Assembly (NCBI RefSeq): GCF_900110035.1 | Contig: NZ_FOCF01000010.1 | Location: 45,366 to 109,365 of the forward strand | Direction of reading: 5' to 3' | Length of the DNA: 64,000 nucleotides | From: Sphingomonas gellani | GTDB lineage: Bacteria > Pseudomonadota > Alphaproteobacteria > Sphingomonadales > Sphingomonadaceae | In this document: positions 10,053 to 18,870 of the stretch, one piece after another | Layout: every line of letters starts with the position of its first letter | How positions within the stretch are numbered: the first letter of the stretch is position 1 | Position numbers and translations under genes: made by a program | Notes under the pieces: generated by a model | Database searches by the model: none | The model's input: the letters and a program-made list of their open reading frames with translations, nothing else | Told to the model about the DNA's origin: nothing

Positions 10053-10613
10053 ATGTCCGCCACCGCTTTGATCGTCATTGATGCTCAGGAGTCGTTCCGC
10101 CATCGCCCCTACTTCCGTGAGGACGATCTGGCACGCTATGTCGAGCGGCAGCAGGCACTTGTCGACGGCGCAGCCACCTCCGGCCTGCCAGTCGTCCAGA
10201 TCTTCCATGTCGAGGACGAAGGTCCCTTCGCTGAGGCCTCCGGCCTAGTCACGACGCTGCGGCCGCTGCGGATCGCACCTGCCGCGACCTTCCTGAAGCG
10301 TCGCCATAGCGCGCTGGTCGGCAGTGGCTTCGACGTTTGGCTCGTCGCAAACGGCATCCGCCGCCTGATCATCTCGGGCATCCGTACCGAGCAGTGCTGC
10401 GAGACCACAACGCGCCATGCCTCCGACTTAGGCTATGCCGTCGATTATGTCGGCGAGGCTACGTTGACCTTCGCGATGGTCGACGCCGCCGGCCGCATGT
10501 GGAGCCCGGCCGAGCTTCGTGCGCGGACCGAGCTGGTTCTGGCGGGACGGTTCGCGCGCATCGCCACGGTCGAGCAGGCACTTGCCGCCCAGCCGGACAA
10601 GCTGGCGGCATGA
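10053..10613 (+). CDS. Isochorismatase-like cysteine hydrolase
   Basis: A 186-residue member of the isochorismatase/nicotinamidase superfamily. I start it at 10053, where AGGAG lies 8 bp upstream and the family N-terminus TALIVIDAQ begins at once. Visible family features are the catalytic Asp in VIDAQESF, and the Cys in the segment ISGIRTEQCCETT (about residue 117), typical of the Asp-Lys-Cys triad. Members hydrolyse isochorismate, amides or carbamoyl compounds; the substrate here cannot be told. It overlaps the following GlxA-type regulator by 4 bp, so the regulator probably senses a compound linked to this enzyme. Confidence 0.88.
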   Translation: MSATALIVIDAQESFRHRPYFREDDLARYVERQQALVDGAATSGLPVVQIFHVEDEGPFAEASGLVTTLRPLRIAPAATFLKRRHSALVGSGFDVWLVANGIRRLIISGIRTEQCCETTTRHASDLGYAVDYVGEATLTFAMVDAAGRMWSPAELRARTELVLAGRFARIATVEQALAAQPDKLAA

Positions 10614-11620
10614 GCGCGGCGGCGGAGGACGCTCGCATCGTCCCGGTCGTCATCGTGGTGCCACCCCGCGTGCTGCTGCTCGATATTGCCGGGCCGATTG
10701 AGGTTCTCCGCAAGGCGAATCTCGAGCAGGCGGCGGTGCGCTTCACCGTCGCCTATGTCGGCCCGTCACCGACGGCACACAGTTCGATTGGACTGGGGCT
10801 TAGCGGCATCGCGCCGCTGCCGGAAGCTCTGCCGGCCGATGCGCTGGTCTTGGTGCCCGGGATGGCCGACGTGCCTATCGACGGCATTGGAGCAGATGGG
10901 GAGGATTATGCCGCCGCGGAGGTTGCTATCGTGCAGTGGCTGACGAAAACGATCCGTCCCGGAATGCGCCTCGCCTCCATCTGCTCGGGCGCGCTGCTGG
11001 CCGGCAGGGCAGGCCTGCTCGACGGACAGGAATGCACCACGCATCACGGCACTGTTGCCGAGCTGATCCGGGCCGCGCCGCTTGCGCGGGTGGTCGAGAA
11101 CCGCATCTTCGTCGACAGCGGCGAGAGATTGACGAGCGCGGGCATCACCGCGGGCGTCGATCTCATGCTGCACATCGTCGCGCGTGAAACGAGCCATGCG
11201 ACCGCACTGGCGGTGGCCCGCCATCTCGTCGTCTACCTCAGACGGGGCGGCTCAGATCCGCAACTTTCCCCGTGGCTGGAGGGGCGCAACCACATCCATC
11301 CCGCCATCCACCGCGCACAGGACGCCATCGTAGCCGATCCGGCGCACCATTGGTCCGTCGCCGCCCTCGCCGCGGTCGCGGCGGCAAGTCCCCGCAATCT
11401 ATCCCGCCTGTTCAACGACCAGACGGGCATGAGCGTCACCCACTATGTGAACCAGATACGGATCGCACTGGCGCACGAGCTGGTGACGGCGTCGCGGCTC
11501 GATATGGAGCGGGTTGCGGAGCAAGCCGGCTTTGCGTCCGCCCGCCAGTTCCGCCGCGCCTGGAACCGCGTGCACGCGACTGCTCCAAGTCGGTTACGGC
11601 GGGAGCAGACACCCCGCTGA
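10610..11620 (+). CDS. GlxA-family AraC-type transcriptional regulator
   Basis: A 336-residue regulator with two parts. The N-terminal ~200 residues form a DJ-1/PfpI-like amidotransferase fold, with ASICSGALLAGRAG as the nucleophile-elbow region. The C-terminal ~100 residues carry an AraC-type double helix-turn-helix (WSVAALAAVAAASPRNLSR and MERVAEQAGFASARQFRRAW). In this family the N-terminal domain usually senses a small nitrogenous ligand. The ATG overlaps the isochorismatase stop (ATGA), a strong sign of co-expression. It may control that gene, or the TonB receptor operon 324 bp downstream. Confidence 0.9.
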   Translation: MSAAAEDARIVPVVIVVPPRVLLLDIAGPIEVLRKANLEQAAVRFTVAYVGPSPTAHSSIGLGLSGIAPLPEALPADALVLVPGMADVPIDGIGADGEDYAAAEVAIVQWLTKTIRPGMRLASICSGALLAGRAGLLDGQECTTHHGTVAELIRAAPLARVVENRIFVDSGERLTSAGITAGVDLMLHIVARETSHATALAVARHLVVYLRRGGSDPQLSPWLEGRNHIHPAIHRAQDAIVADPAHHWSVAALAAVAAASPRNLSRLFNDQTGMSVTHYVNQIRIALAHELVTASRLDMERVAEQAGFASARQFRRAWNRVHATAPSRLRREQTPR

Positions 11621-11944
11621 AGTGCGAATCGCGATCTATGCTACTTATCGGCCGGCCGGACCCAATAACAGCCGTTCAGCGTCGTTCGGCTGCTTCCGTG
11701 AAGTAGACGCCTGTTTATCTGGGGGATTGGCTCTGCCAAACGTGTGAGATCGGAATGGTGCAGGCGTGCGGCATCACAGGGCGCGCAGCGTCGAGTGCGG
11801 TTCGTCACGTTCCTGCCGCTCACTTCGGTGCTGCGCGCCAGCCAGCGGCGAGCGCGGGCAGCAGATTTTGCAAAGTGCAGCGCTACCGCCAGCGTTGCTA
11901 TTGCGAGTCTGTATCATTATAGCGCCTCAACAAAGGGGCGTACG
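11621..11944. other. 324-bp intergenic region before siderophore receptor operon
   Basis: No convincing gene. An open frame running into the TonB receptor exists, but the receptor's signal peptide begins at 11945. A stretch near 11907-11925 (GTATCATTATAGCG) is A/T-richer than its surroundings and is the likely promoter area. I looked for a Fur box and found only a partial half-site, so I do not call one. Confidence 0.45.
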
Positions 11945-14218
11945 ATGAGAACAATGGTGAACATGCTGCTGGTGACGGCGGCGGCGTGGCCGATGGCTAC
12001 GATGGCTCAGGTTCCGGCGCATGCTGCCGCACAGCGTGAAACCGAAGAAGCGGCCGAACCGAGCGTGGCACATGGCGATATTGTGGTTACCGCCACTGGC
12101 CGCTCGACCGCGAGTTCATCGACCAAAACCGATACGCCCATCATCGAATCGCCGCAGACCATCTCGGTTATCAGCCGTGACGAGATCGACTTGCGTGCCT
12201 CGCCCACCATCGCGGACGCACTGAGCTATACCGCGGGTGTACAGGCGGAGGCGTTCGGCCTCGACAGCAGGGTCGATGAGGTATCGGTACGCGGCTTCGG
12301 CGCAGGCGGCTTTTCGTCGAACAACAATTTCGTGGATGGGCTGCGCCTGCCGACCGGCGGTCAATGGACACGTCCGGGCTTCGATACCTTCGCGCTACAG
12401 CAGATCGAAGTACTGAAAGGGCCATCGGGCGCGCTCTACGGCCAGTCGGCGCCGGGGGGCATCGTCAACATCGTCAGCAAGCGCCCGAGCTTCACGCCGC
12501 ATGGCGAGGTGCTGCTGCAGGGGGCAGGATTTACCGACCTGGAAAAATGGACCTATCAGGGCGGGGCTGATGTGACGGGGCCACTTACCGACACGCTGGC
12601 GGCACGGGTCGTCGGGCTGGCGCGCTACGGCGAAACGCAGATCGACGGGGTTAAGATCGCGCGGCAGTACATCTCGCCCAGTGTCACCTGGCACCCGGGC
12701 GCGAACACGACCTGGACGCTGCTCGGCCAGTACCAGCGCGACGAGGGTGGCGCGACGTTCCAGTTCCTGCCACGGATCGGCACGCTGGTTCCCGCGAACG
12801 GCGGCTATATCGACAAGAACGACAATCTTGGCGAGGCGGACTGGAACACGTTCAACCGCAACCAGTATCTCGGCGCCAGCTTTTTCGAGCAGAAGTTCGG
12901 CGATGGCCGTTTCGCGCTGCGCAACAACACCCGCTACACTCATCTCGACACGCTGTATCGTGTGGTGGTGCTCGCCGGCGACACGTTGACGACATGCCCG
13001 GCGACGCTGCGCGGCTGCATTCCCAATCAGACGATCAACCGTCGTGCCGTTCAGGGGGTGGGTGAATCGGATGGCTGGGCGACCGACACGCAACTGGAAG
13101 CGCGCGTCGCCACTGGTCCGGTGGAGCACGTCCTGCTTGGCGGCTTTGATTATTTCCACACCGAGTGGGAGCATTATCGCGACCTGGTGAACAGCGCGCG
13201 GGTGCTGCCCGTGCTGGATGTCCTGAACCCGGTATCGCGCGGGGCGGCGGGCTATGCGACCTCGCTGACGCCGCAAATCTATACGGAGACGGTCAGCTCG
13301 CAAAAGGGAAGTTACCTTCAGGATCAGCTGAGCTGGGGCAACCTGCGCGTCACGGTCGGCGGACGATATGACTGGGCAAAGGACAACACCTACAATCCCG
13401 TGAACCGCCGCCGGTTCATCAACAACAACGAGAAGTTCACCTGGCGCGCCGGCGCTGTGTACCTCCACCCCTCGGGCCTCGCGCCCTATGTCAGCTACGC
13501 GACCAGCTTCCTGCCGCAGGTGACCGATCCATCGACCAGCCTGAACGGTGTCGCTTTCGCGCCGACCACCGGGCAACAATGGGAAGCGGGGCTGCGTTAC
13601 CAGGGCGGCCGCGGCATCTATGTGACGCTGGGCGGCTATCAGATCACGCAGCAAAACATCGTCACCCCCGATCCCGCGGGCACGCTGTGCGGCACGACCA
13701 CCTGCCAGGTGCAGACCGGCGAGGGGCGGATCCGCGGTCTGGAGCTGGAGGCCAAGGCGAACCTGCCATGGGGCATGGCGGTGATCGCCGCCGGATCGCG
13801 CCAGTGGAGCGAGGTCACCGAGTCGAACACGACCTACACCGTGCCCGGTGTCACCGGCACGCTGCGGCAGCAGGGCAATGACCTGCCGCAGGTTCCGTCC
13901 TGGCTCGCCTCGCTTTTCCTCGATGAGCGCATCCGTTCGGGAGCACTCGCCGGCGTCGGCTTCGGCGGCGGCGTGCGCTACACCGGCAAGAGCTGGGGCG
14001 ACACCAACAACACCCTGCGCATCCCGGATTACACCCTGTTCGACCTGTTCGTGCGGTACGATTTGGGCGTCGCCGATCCGGCGCTGGAGGGGCTGACGCT
14101 GTCAATAAACGGCCGCAACATCGCCGACAAGCGCTTCGTTGCCACCTGCACAGGGACCGCAGCATGCTATTACGGTCAGGGCCGCAGCCTGATCGCGCGG
14201 CTGCAGTACCGGTGGTGA
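11945..14218 (+). CDS. TonB-dependent siderophore receptor
   Basis: A 757-residue outer-membrane receptor of the siderophore type. The start at 11945 follows AAGGGG and opens a signal peptide ending in ATMAQ. The plug has the siderophore-receptor signatures PIIESPQTISVISRDEID and VSVRGFG, followed by EVLKGPSGALYGQSAPGG, at roughly residues 60-180. The barrel ends in LIARLQYRW, with the C-terminal aromatic residue needed for outer-membrane insertion. It leads an operon with an esterase, two small membrane proteins and a PepSY protein. That is a familiar setting for uptake and periplasmic processing of a ferric siderophore. Iron regulation is expected, but no Fur site was identified. Confidence 0.95.
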   Translation: MRTMVNMLLVTAAAWPMATMAQVPAHAAAQRETEEAAEPSVAHGDIVVTATGRSTASSSTKTDTPIIESPQTISVISRDEIDLRASPTIADALSYTAGVQAEAFGLDSRVDEVSVRGFGAGGFSSNNNFVDGLRLPTGGQWTRPGFDTFALQQIEVLKGPSGALYGQSAPGGIVNIVSKRPSFTPHGEVLLQGAGFTDLEKWTYQGGADVTGPLTDTLAARVVGLARYGETQIDGVKIARQYISPSVTWHPGANTTWTLLGQYQRDEGGATFQFLPRIGTLVPANGGYIDKNDNLGEADWNTFNRNQYLGASFFEQKFGDGRFALRNNTRYTHLDTLYRVVVLAGDTLTTCPATLRGCIPNQTINRRAVQGVGESDGWATDTQLEARVATGPVEHVLLGGFDYFHTEWEHYRDLVNSARVLPVLDVLNPVSRGAAGYATSLTPQIYTETVSSQKGSYLQDQLSWGNLRVTVGGRYDWAKDNTYNPVNRRRFINNNEKFTWRAGAVYLHPSGLAPYVSYATSFLPQVTDPSTSLNGVAFAPTTGQQWEAGLRYQGGRGIYVTLGGYQITQQNIVTPDPAGTLCGTTTCQVQTGEGRIRGLELEAKANLPWGMAVIAAGSRQWSEVTESNTTYTVPGVTGTLRQQGNDLPQVPSWLASLFLDERIRSGALAGVGFGGGVRYTGKSWGDTNNTLRIPDYTLFDLFVRYDLGVADPALEGLTLSINGRNIADKRFVATCTGTAACYYGQGRSLIARLQYRW

Positions 14219-15030
14219 GCGCTCGCGTCGTCCTGCCCGCGTTGCTGCTGGCCGCCGGCGCGGCGCCGGCCTTACCGGCGCAGGAGCGTGCGGTGTCACC
14301 AGCCCCCTACACGTTGCCGAACAGCGCGGTGTTCGTGATAAACAGCGCGGCGGCGGAGTCCTACACCATCTCGGTGGCGTGGCCCGATGGCGCGCCGCCG
14401 GCGGCGGGCTGGCCGGTGCTGTACGTCCTCGACGGAGAAGACAATTTCGCGATCGCGGCAGTCACGGCGCGGCGCCTCGCCCACGCAGGCGCTCGCAGTG
14501 GGGTGGAGGCGGGCGTGGTGGTCGGCATCGATGCCGGCCCGCTCGCGCGCCGCGTGCGCGACTACACCCCCGCGACGCCCGGCTGGACGATCCCGGCGGG
14601 ACGCCCCGCAAGCGGGCTTGCGACCGGTGGCGGGGAAGCGTTCCTCGACCTGATCGCCACGCGGGTGCAACCGGCGATCCGCGCCCGTTGGCGAGTGGAT
14701 GCGACTCGCGATACGTTGCTCGGTCACAGCTTCGGCGCAGTCTTGGCGTTGCATGCCGCGCTGACACGCCCCGCCCTGTTTGACCATGTGGTGGCGGTGA
14801 GCCCGTCGACATGGTTCGGCGACGATCTGCTCACACGCGAGGCCACCGCAGCACCGAGCCGAGCGGCGGCGCTGATCGCCGAGGGTGACGGCGGGGATGC
14901 GGCCGCGGCGCTGGCAACGCGGATGGCGGGCGCACGCTTCCTCGCGCTGCCGGGGCAATCGCATGGGACGACGATGTTGGCCGCGATGGCGCCGGCGGTC
15001 ACCTTCGCCTTCGGCAATTCGGCGCAATGA
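14215..15030 (+). CDS. Esterase, likely siderophore-processing alpha/beta hydrolase
   Basis: A 271-residue exported esterase (putative esterase PF00756 type). The GTG start at 14215 overlaps the receptor stop (GTGA) and gives a signal peptide (VVLPALLLAAGAAPALPAQ); an upstream in-frame ATG at 14164 would lie inside the receptor. The nucleophile elbow is GHSFGA, and a likely His lies in GQSHGTT near the end. Fes/IroE-type enzymes cut the ester or amide backbone of ferric siderophores to release iron. Sitting between a siderophore receptor and a PepSY protein, that is the probable role, by context. Confidence 0.83.
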   Translation: MSARVVLPALLLAAGAAPALPAQERAVSPAPYTLPNSAVFVINSAAAESYTISVAWPDGAPPAAGWPVLYVLDGEDNFAIAAVTARRLAHAGARSGVEAGVVVGIDAGPLARRVRDYTPATPGWTIPAGRPASGLATGGGEAFLDLIATRVQPAIRARWRVDATRDTLLGHSFGAVLALHAALTRPALFDHVVAVSPSTWFGDDLLTREATAAPSRAAALIAEGDGGDAAAALATRMAGARFLALPGQSHGTTMLAAMAPAVTFAFGNSAQ

Positions 15031-15302
15031 TCGTCGCGTGGCTTGCCGCAGGTACAACGCTGGCCGGTGCCGTCGCGGTGTATCTCGCCGCGCCCCATCA
15101 GGCGCTGACGACGGGCCACGTCACGCATCGGCGCGCATGGCGCCGGGCCGGCGGCGCGGCGCTGACGCTTGCCCTCGTTCTGCTGCTGACCGTGCAAGGC
15201 TCCGCGACCGCGGTGTTCACCTGGATGACGGGCGTGATGCTGGTATGGACGGTGGTGCCCGTCGTCGCACGCTGGTGGCACTATCGGGGGGAACGGCCGT
15301 GA
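15027..15302 (+). CDS. DUF3325-like small membrane protein
   Basis: A 91-residue protein with about three hydrophobic segments. The early VYLAAPHQALTT and the later ATAVFTWMTGVMLVW fit the DUF3325 family, a small inner-membrane protein found almost only in siderophore-receptor/PepSY operons. Its biochemical role is unknown. The ATG overlaps the esterase stop by 4 bp, and the stop overlaps the next start, so translation is coupled. Confidence 0.72.
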   Translation: MIVAWLAAGTTLAGAVAVYLAAPHQALTTGHVTHRRAWRRAGGAALTLALVLLLTVQGSATAVFTWMTGVMLVWTVVPVVARWWHYRGERP

Positions 15303-15589
15303 CAATGCTCACCAGCCGCGACTGGTTCGGCAAGGTTTCCGCCGCGACGACCCTCGGCTTCACGCTGGCGCTTGCGCTCACCTGCACCTTCGCGGCAGCC
15401 TTTTGGCATGGCGATGGCTACTTCACCGCGCAGGGGCAGGTCGCGATGTGGCTTGTCGCCCCGATCTGGTGCGCGCTGCTCGGCTTCTGCTTCCTGTTCC
15501 GCAGCGGCGCGCTGGCATGGGGATGGCTGGCACTCGCGAATCTGGCAGCCTGGACGCTCTATGCCGCCACCCGCCTTGTTGCGAATTGA
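15299..15589 (+). CDS. DUF3649-like small membrane protein
   Basis: A 96-residue membrane protein with three hydrophobic stretches (about residues 15-35, 45-65 and 70-90). I use the GTG at 15299, which overlaps the previous stop in the GTGA pattern seen throughout this operon; ATG 15305 is an alternative. Length, segment pattern and position next to DUF3325 and PepSY fit DUF3649, an accessory membrane protein of iron-uptake loci. A second gene of the same type lies at 43799-44191 next to another siderophore receptor in this window. Function unproven. Confidence 0.7.
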   Translation: MTMLTSRDWFGKVSAATTLGFTLALALTCTFAAAFWHGDGYFTAQGQVAMWLVAPIWCALLGFCFLFRSGALAWGWLALANLAAWTLYAATRLVAN

Positions 15590-15594
15590 CCGCG

Positions 15595-17175
15595 ATGCGA
15601 ACCGACATCGTCAAGATGTACAAGGACGTACACAGCTGGGTCGGCATCATCGCGGGGCTGGCGCTGTTCATCGCCTTCTACGCCGGCGCGATCACCATGT
15701 TCGAGGAACCGCTCAACCGCTGGGCCGCCGCGCCGACGCGGATCGCACCGCCGGTTTCGCTCGCCCGCACGCCCGAGCTGATCGACAAGGTCCTCCGCAC
15801 GCACCCGGAGGCGCGCGCCGCCTACACCGTCAATCTGACGACCGGCCCCGACATGCCCGCACGGGTCAGCTGGACCACGGGCACGCGGCGCGCGCCCGGT
15901 TCGACGTTCCTCGCCGCGCTCTCCGCCGACGGATCGCTTCAGGTCGTGAAGCAGCAGCCCTCACCCGTCGCGCAGTTCATCGACGTCCTACACCAGCAGG
16001 TCGGCCTCCCCTTGCCTCACGCCGTAGCCATGCCGATCATGGGGGTGATATCGCTGCTCTACGCCGTCGCGATCATTTCCGGCATCATCGTCCTGCTACC
16101 CAGCCTGGTGAAGGACCTGTTCGCTCTCAGGTTCGGCAGGAATGTGAAGCGGATGTGGCTAGACCTGCACAACGTGCTCGGACTGTTCAGCCTGCCGTTC
16201 CACATCGTCATGGCACTGACGGCGGTGGTTTTTGCCTTCCACGACCAGATCTACACGGCGCAAGGTGCGGTTCAGCGGATTGGGACGGCGGCAGTTGAGG
16301 CGCGCAGCCCACCGCCGGACGGCCCCAAGCCGCCGCCCCCGCTGGATGCGGTCACAGGCACGCTACCGCCTGCCGAACTGCAACAAAGGCTGTCGCGATC
16401 GCTGCCCGGCTTTGAGCTGCGGACGATACGCTACGATTATGACGAGAAAGAAGGGCCGCACGGACAGATTGCCGGCGTTGACCCACGCTACGGGCTGCGC
16501 GCGCCGACCTACGGCATGGGGGAGATCGACACGCGTACCGGCGCGATCCGCAAGTCAGATTACCTGCCGGGACGGCAAGGTGCCTGGTTCGCCACGGTCA
16601 CCAGCTTCTTCGCCCTTCATTTTGGCAGCTTCGGCGGCGTCGCCGTGCGCTGGGGATATTTCCTCCTGGGCCTGGCCGGCGCGTTCCTCTTCTACACGGG
16701 CAATCTCCTGTGGATCGAAAGCCGCCGAAAGCGTGAGCGGAAGAATGGCGCGGTCGAACAGACGCGTGCAACTAGGGTGCTGGGCGCCCTTACCACAGGA
16801 GTGCCCCTCGGCTGCGTTGCCGGCATCTCCGTGACGATCGCCGCCGCCAAGTGGTTGTCTCCTGATCTACCCGCTCTCGCTGCCTGGCATAGCCGCATAT
16901 ACTATCTGGTGTTTGTCGGCGCGATCGTGTGGGCGTTGGTCCGCGGCCCCGCCCGCGCGGGGCCTGTGCTGCTGTGGTTTGCCGCTGGCACAGCCCTGCT
17001 GATTCCCGCGACCAGTCTGGTGTCTACACTGCTCCGACGGGGCTGGCACCCTGCCGCCGTCTTCAGCCCGGTAGAGGTAATCGCCATATTCGCCGCCTTG
17101 GCGCTGGCGCTCACCGCGCGGAGTGCGCAGCGACGCGCCGCAGGCGCACCGCGCGATAGCGTGTGGTCCACTTAA
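15595..17175 (+). CDS. PepSY-associated TM helix protein, putative ferric-siderophore reductase
   Basis: A 526-residue inner-membrane protein. The start at 15595 is 6 bp after the previous stop, and the product opens with the PepSY-TM signature (VHSWVGIIAGLALFIAFYAGA, residues ~12-32). About eight transmembrane stretches are visible, with a large periplasmic PepSY region between the first and second and another around residues 220-310. Conserved His residues in helices (DVHSW, LHNVLG, PFHIVM) fit haem ligands. Members such as FoxB-like proteins reduce iron in ferric siderophores taken up by the TonB receptor. This is the last gene of the operon; a low-feature stretch to 17380 separates it from an IS element. 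Confidence 0.88.
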   Translation: MRTDIVKMYKDVHSWVGIIAGLALFIAFYAGAITMFEEPLNRWAAAPTRIAPPVSLARTPELIDKVLRTHPEARAAYTVNLTTGPDMPARVSWTTGTRRAPGSTFLAALSADGSLQVVKQQPSPVAQFIDVLHQQVGLPLPHAVAMPIMGVISLLYAVAIISGIIVLLPSLVKDLFALRFGRNVKRMWLDLHNVLGLFSLPFHIVMALTAVVFAFHDQIYTAQGAVQRIGTAAVEARSPPPDGPKPPPPLDAVTGTLPPAELQQRLSRSLPGFELRTIRYDYDEKEGPHGQIAGVDPRYGLRAPTYGMGEIDTRTGAIRKSDYLPGRQGAWFATVTSFFALHFGSFGGVAVRWGYFLLGLAGAFLFYTGNLLWIESRRKRERKNGAVEQTRATRVLGALTTGVPLGCVAGISVTIAAAKWLSPDLPALAAWHSRIYYLVFVGAIVWALVRGPARAGPVLLWFAAGTALLIPATSLVSTLLRRGWHPAAVFSPVEVIAIFAALALALTARSAQRRAAGAPRDSVWST

Positions 17176-17380
17176 GCTTAGCCGGCATTGTTCGGCTTGA
17201 CCCGGTAAGTGACGTCTTTGACTGTTCAATGTCGGCGATCGGGCTGGCGAACGGCCCAATGAAGGGACATACTTCAGACGATCTGAACACGATCTACCTT
17301 CTACCCTACTGCACGGCAGTTGGGACCCATTGCCGGACATTTACCGCCCTGAACCCGGTTCCCACCTTCGGACGCTTTCT

Positions 17381-17395
17381 GTGGATGGCTCCCGC
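17381..17395 (+). repeat. IS1111-type subterminal inverted repeat, left copy
   Basis: GTGGATGGCTCCCGC. It is the exact reverse complement of the copy at 18755-18769. The match stops on both sides, so the arm is 15 bp. Confidence 0.8.
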
Positions 17396-17652
17396 GTTGC
17401 AAGGGTAATTTGATGATCTGACGTATGGTCGGGTGCAGCTCTCTGTTCGGCCTGTTGGTGCAGCCGGTGAAGGGCTGCTGGCCCTGATGGAGTCCGCGAG
17501 CTGGGTCCCATCTCGTTCAACAGGCTATGATGCCTTGAGCGTCCGTTGGGTTGTCCCTGCTCCCGGTCTGACCGGTTCGCCATCACATCGCATCGCTCTC
17601 GCAACCTCGTGAAACTGGTCTCCTTTGCCTCGGTGGATGCTCAGCTAAATTG
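17396..17652 (-). ncRNA. Candidate bridge-RNA region of the IS110 element
   Basis: This 257-bp non-coding stretch lies between the transposase stop and the subterminal repeat. In IS110-family elements a structured bridge RNA is made from the non-coding end, and in the IS1111 subgroup this is the end behind the transposase. Several short complementary segments are visible (for example GCAGC/GCTGC pairs near 17430-17480). No start, end or guide loops could be assigned. Confidence 0.4.
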
Positions 17653-18687
17653 CTATGCGGCGAGCCTGGGCTGGTGCCTGGCTTGATATGTTTCCCCGCG
17701 CACCATGATCGCCCAGACCACCCGCGCAGTCCTGTTGGCCATGGCAACGGTTGCCACGCGGACCGGCTTGCGCGCGAGCAGTGCTACGAGCCGCGGGTCA
17801 GCGCTCTCCGGCTTACGCTTCACGCCCTTGATCAACGACGTCATGCCGACGACCAGGAGTGTGCGCAGGTACTTGTCGCCCATCTTGGTGATGCGCCCCA
17901 GTCGCTCCTTGCCGCCGCTTGAATGCTGGCGTGGTGTCAGGCCCAACCAGGCGGCGAACTCTCGTCCTGAGCGGAAGTGGTTGGGATCGGTGACCGACGC
18001 AGCAAGCGCTGTTGCTCCCATCGGGCCAATGCCGGGGATCGACATGAGGCGACGAGCCGTATCGTTGGTCCTTTGCCAGGCGAGCAGATCGAGATCGATC
18101 TCTCGGCACTGCGCGTGGGTATCGAGAGCCTGCTGCGACAAGCGTCCGATGATCTTCGCGGCCTCGGGTGGCAAGCTTGGTGCCTCGCCGTCGACGATCG
18201 CCCGCGCCACCTCCAACGCGCGGTGGACCCCTTGCGGGATATCGATGCCGAACTCGGCCAGCAGCCCCCGCATCATGTTGACCAGTTGCGTGCGCTGCTT
18301 GACCAACAGATCGCGCGCCCGATGCATCGACAGAGCCGCTTGCTGCTCAGGCGACTTCACCGGCACGAACCGCATCGTCGGACGCGTCACAGCCTCGCAG
18401 ATCGCCTCGGCGTCGTTGGCGTCGGTCTTGCCGCGCTTCACATACGGCTTGACGTAGGCCGGCGGCATCATCCGCACATCGTGGCCCAACCTGATCAGCT
18501 CGCGAGCCCAATGATGCGCCGTGCCGCACGCCTCCATGCCGACAAGACAAGGCGGTAGCTTCGTGAAGAATGGCAGAACCTGCGCTCGTCGCAGCGCCCT
18601 GCGGACAACCACGTTGCCCTCCAGGCTTACGCCGTGCACCTGGAAGATGTTCTTGGCCAGATCGAGGCCGATCGTGCTAATCTCCAT
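17653..18687 (-). CDS. IS110-family DEDD transposase
   Basis: A 344-residue transposase. The start at 18687 gives the standard N-terminus MEISTIGLDLAKNIFQVHG with the first Asp of the RuvC-like DEDD site. More of the acidic site follows in VGMEACG and KTDANDAEAICEA. The C-terminal Transposase_20 domain has the helix-hairpin-helix-like MSIPGIGPMGATALA and the conserved GGKERLGRITKMGD, with the serine-containing HSSGG just before it. The frame extends upstream to 18774, but that part runs through the inverted repeat and is not needed. All family motifs are intact, so it may be active. It guided recognition of the broken relative at 36000. Confidence 0.93.
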   Translation of the reverse strand: MEISTIGLDLAKNIFQVHGVSLEGNVVVRRALRRAQVLPFFTKLPPCLVGMEACGTAHHWARELIRLGHDVRMMPPAYVKPYVKRGKTDANDAEAICEAVTRPTMRFVPVKSPEQQAALSMHRARDLLVKQRTQLVNMMRGLLAEFGIDIPQGVHRALEVARAIVDGEAPSLPPEAAKIIGRLSQQALDTHAQCREIDLDLLAWQRTNDTARRLMSIPGIGPMGATALAASVTDPNHFRSGREFAAWLGLTPRQHSSGGKERLGRITKMGDKYLRTLLVVGMTSLIKGVKRKPESADPRLVALLARKPVRVATVAMANRTARVVWAIMVRGETYQARHQPRLAA

Positions 18688-18754
18688 GTCGGGTGGCTCC
18701 CATATGCTCGTGAATGCCGGATAGCCTTCACATCTTGGCACCTCGATGCCGTGA

Positions 18755-18769
18755 GCGGGAGCCATCCAC
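18755..18769 (+). repeat. IS1111-type subterminal inverted repeat, right copy
   Basis: GCGGGAGCCATCCAC, exact reverse complement of 17381-17395. It lies about 70 bp upstream of the transposase start. Confidence 0.8.
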
Positions 18770-18870
18770 CCCATTCGTTCACCTGAATAGACGGCCGCGT
18801 ACAGATCGCTCCAAAAATGGCTGGAAGGCTTATAATTGGGCGATAGCCGACTATCTAAACTCGCGCGTTT

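Larger units (their letters stand above)
17381..18769 (-). mobile_element. IS110-family (IS1111-type) insertion sequence
   Basis: The element is bounded by a perfect 15-bp inverted repeat (17381-17395 and 18755-18769) enclosing one DEDD transposase on the minus strand. Subterminal inverted repeats and a long non-coding stretch behind the transposase gene are marks of the IS1111 subgroup. The exact ends lie a few bases outside the repeats, and I cannot fix them. It sits between the siderophore operon and the lacI gene and appears not to interrupt either. Confidence 0.8.

Noticed and set aside
11900..11944. Fur box upstream of the siderophore receptor
   Set aside because: Only a partial A/T-rich half-site (GTATCATTAT) is visible; the match is too weak to call.
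18688..18774. Longer N-terminus for the IS110 transposase
   Set aside because: The extra codons run through the subterminal repeat; the family N-terminus (MEISTIGLDLAK) begins at 18687.
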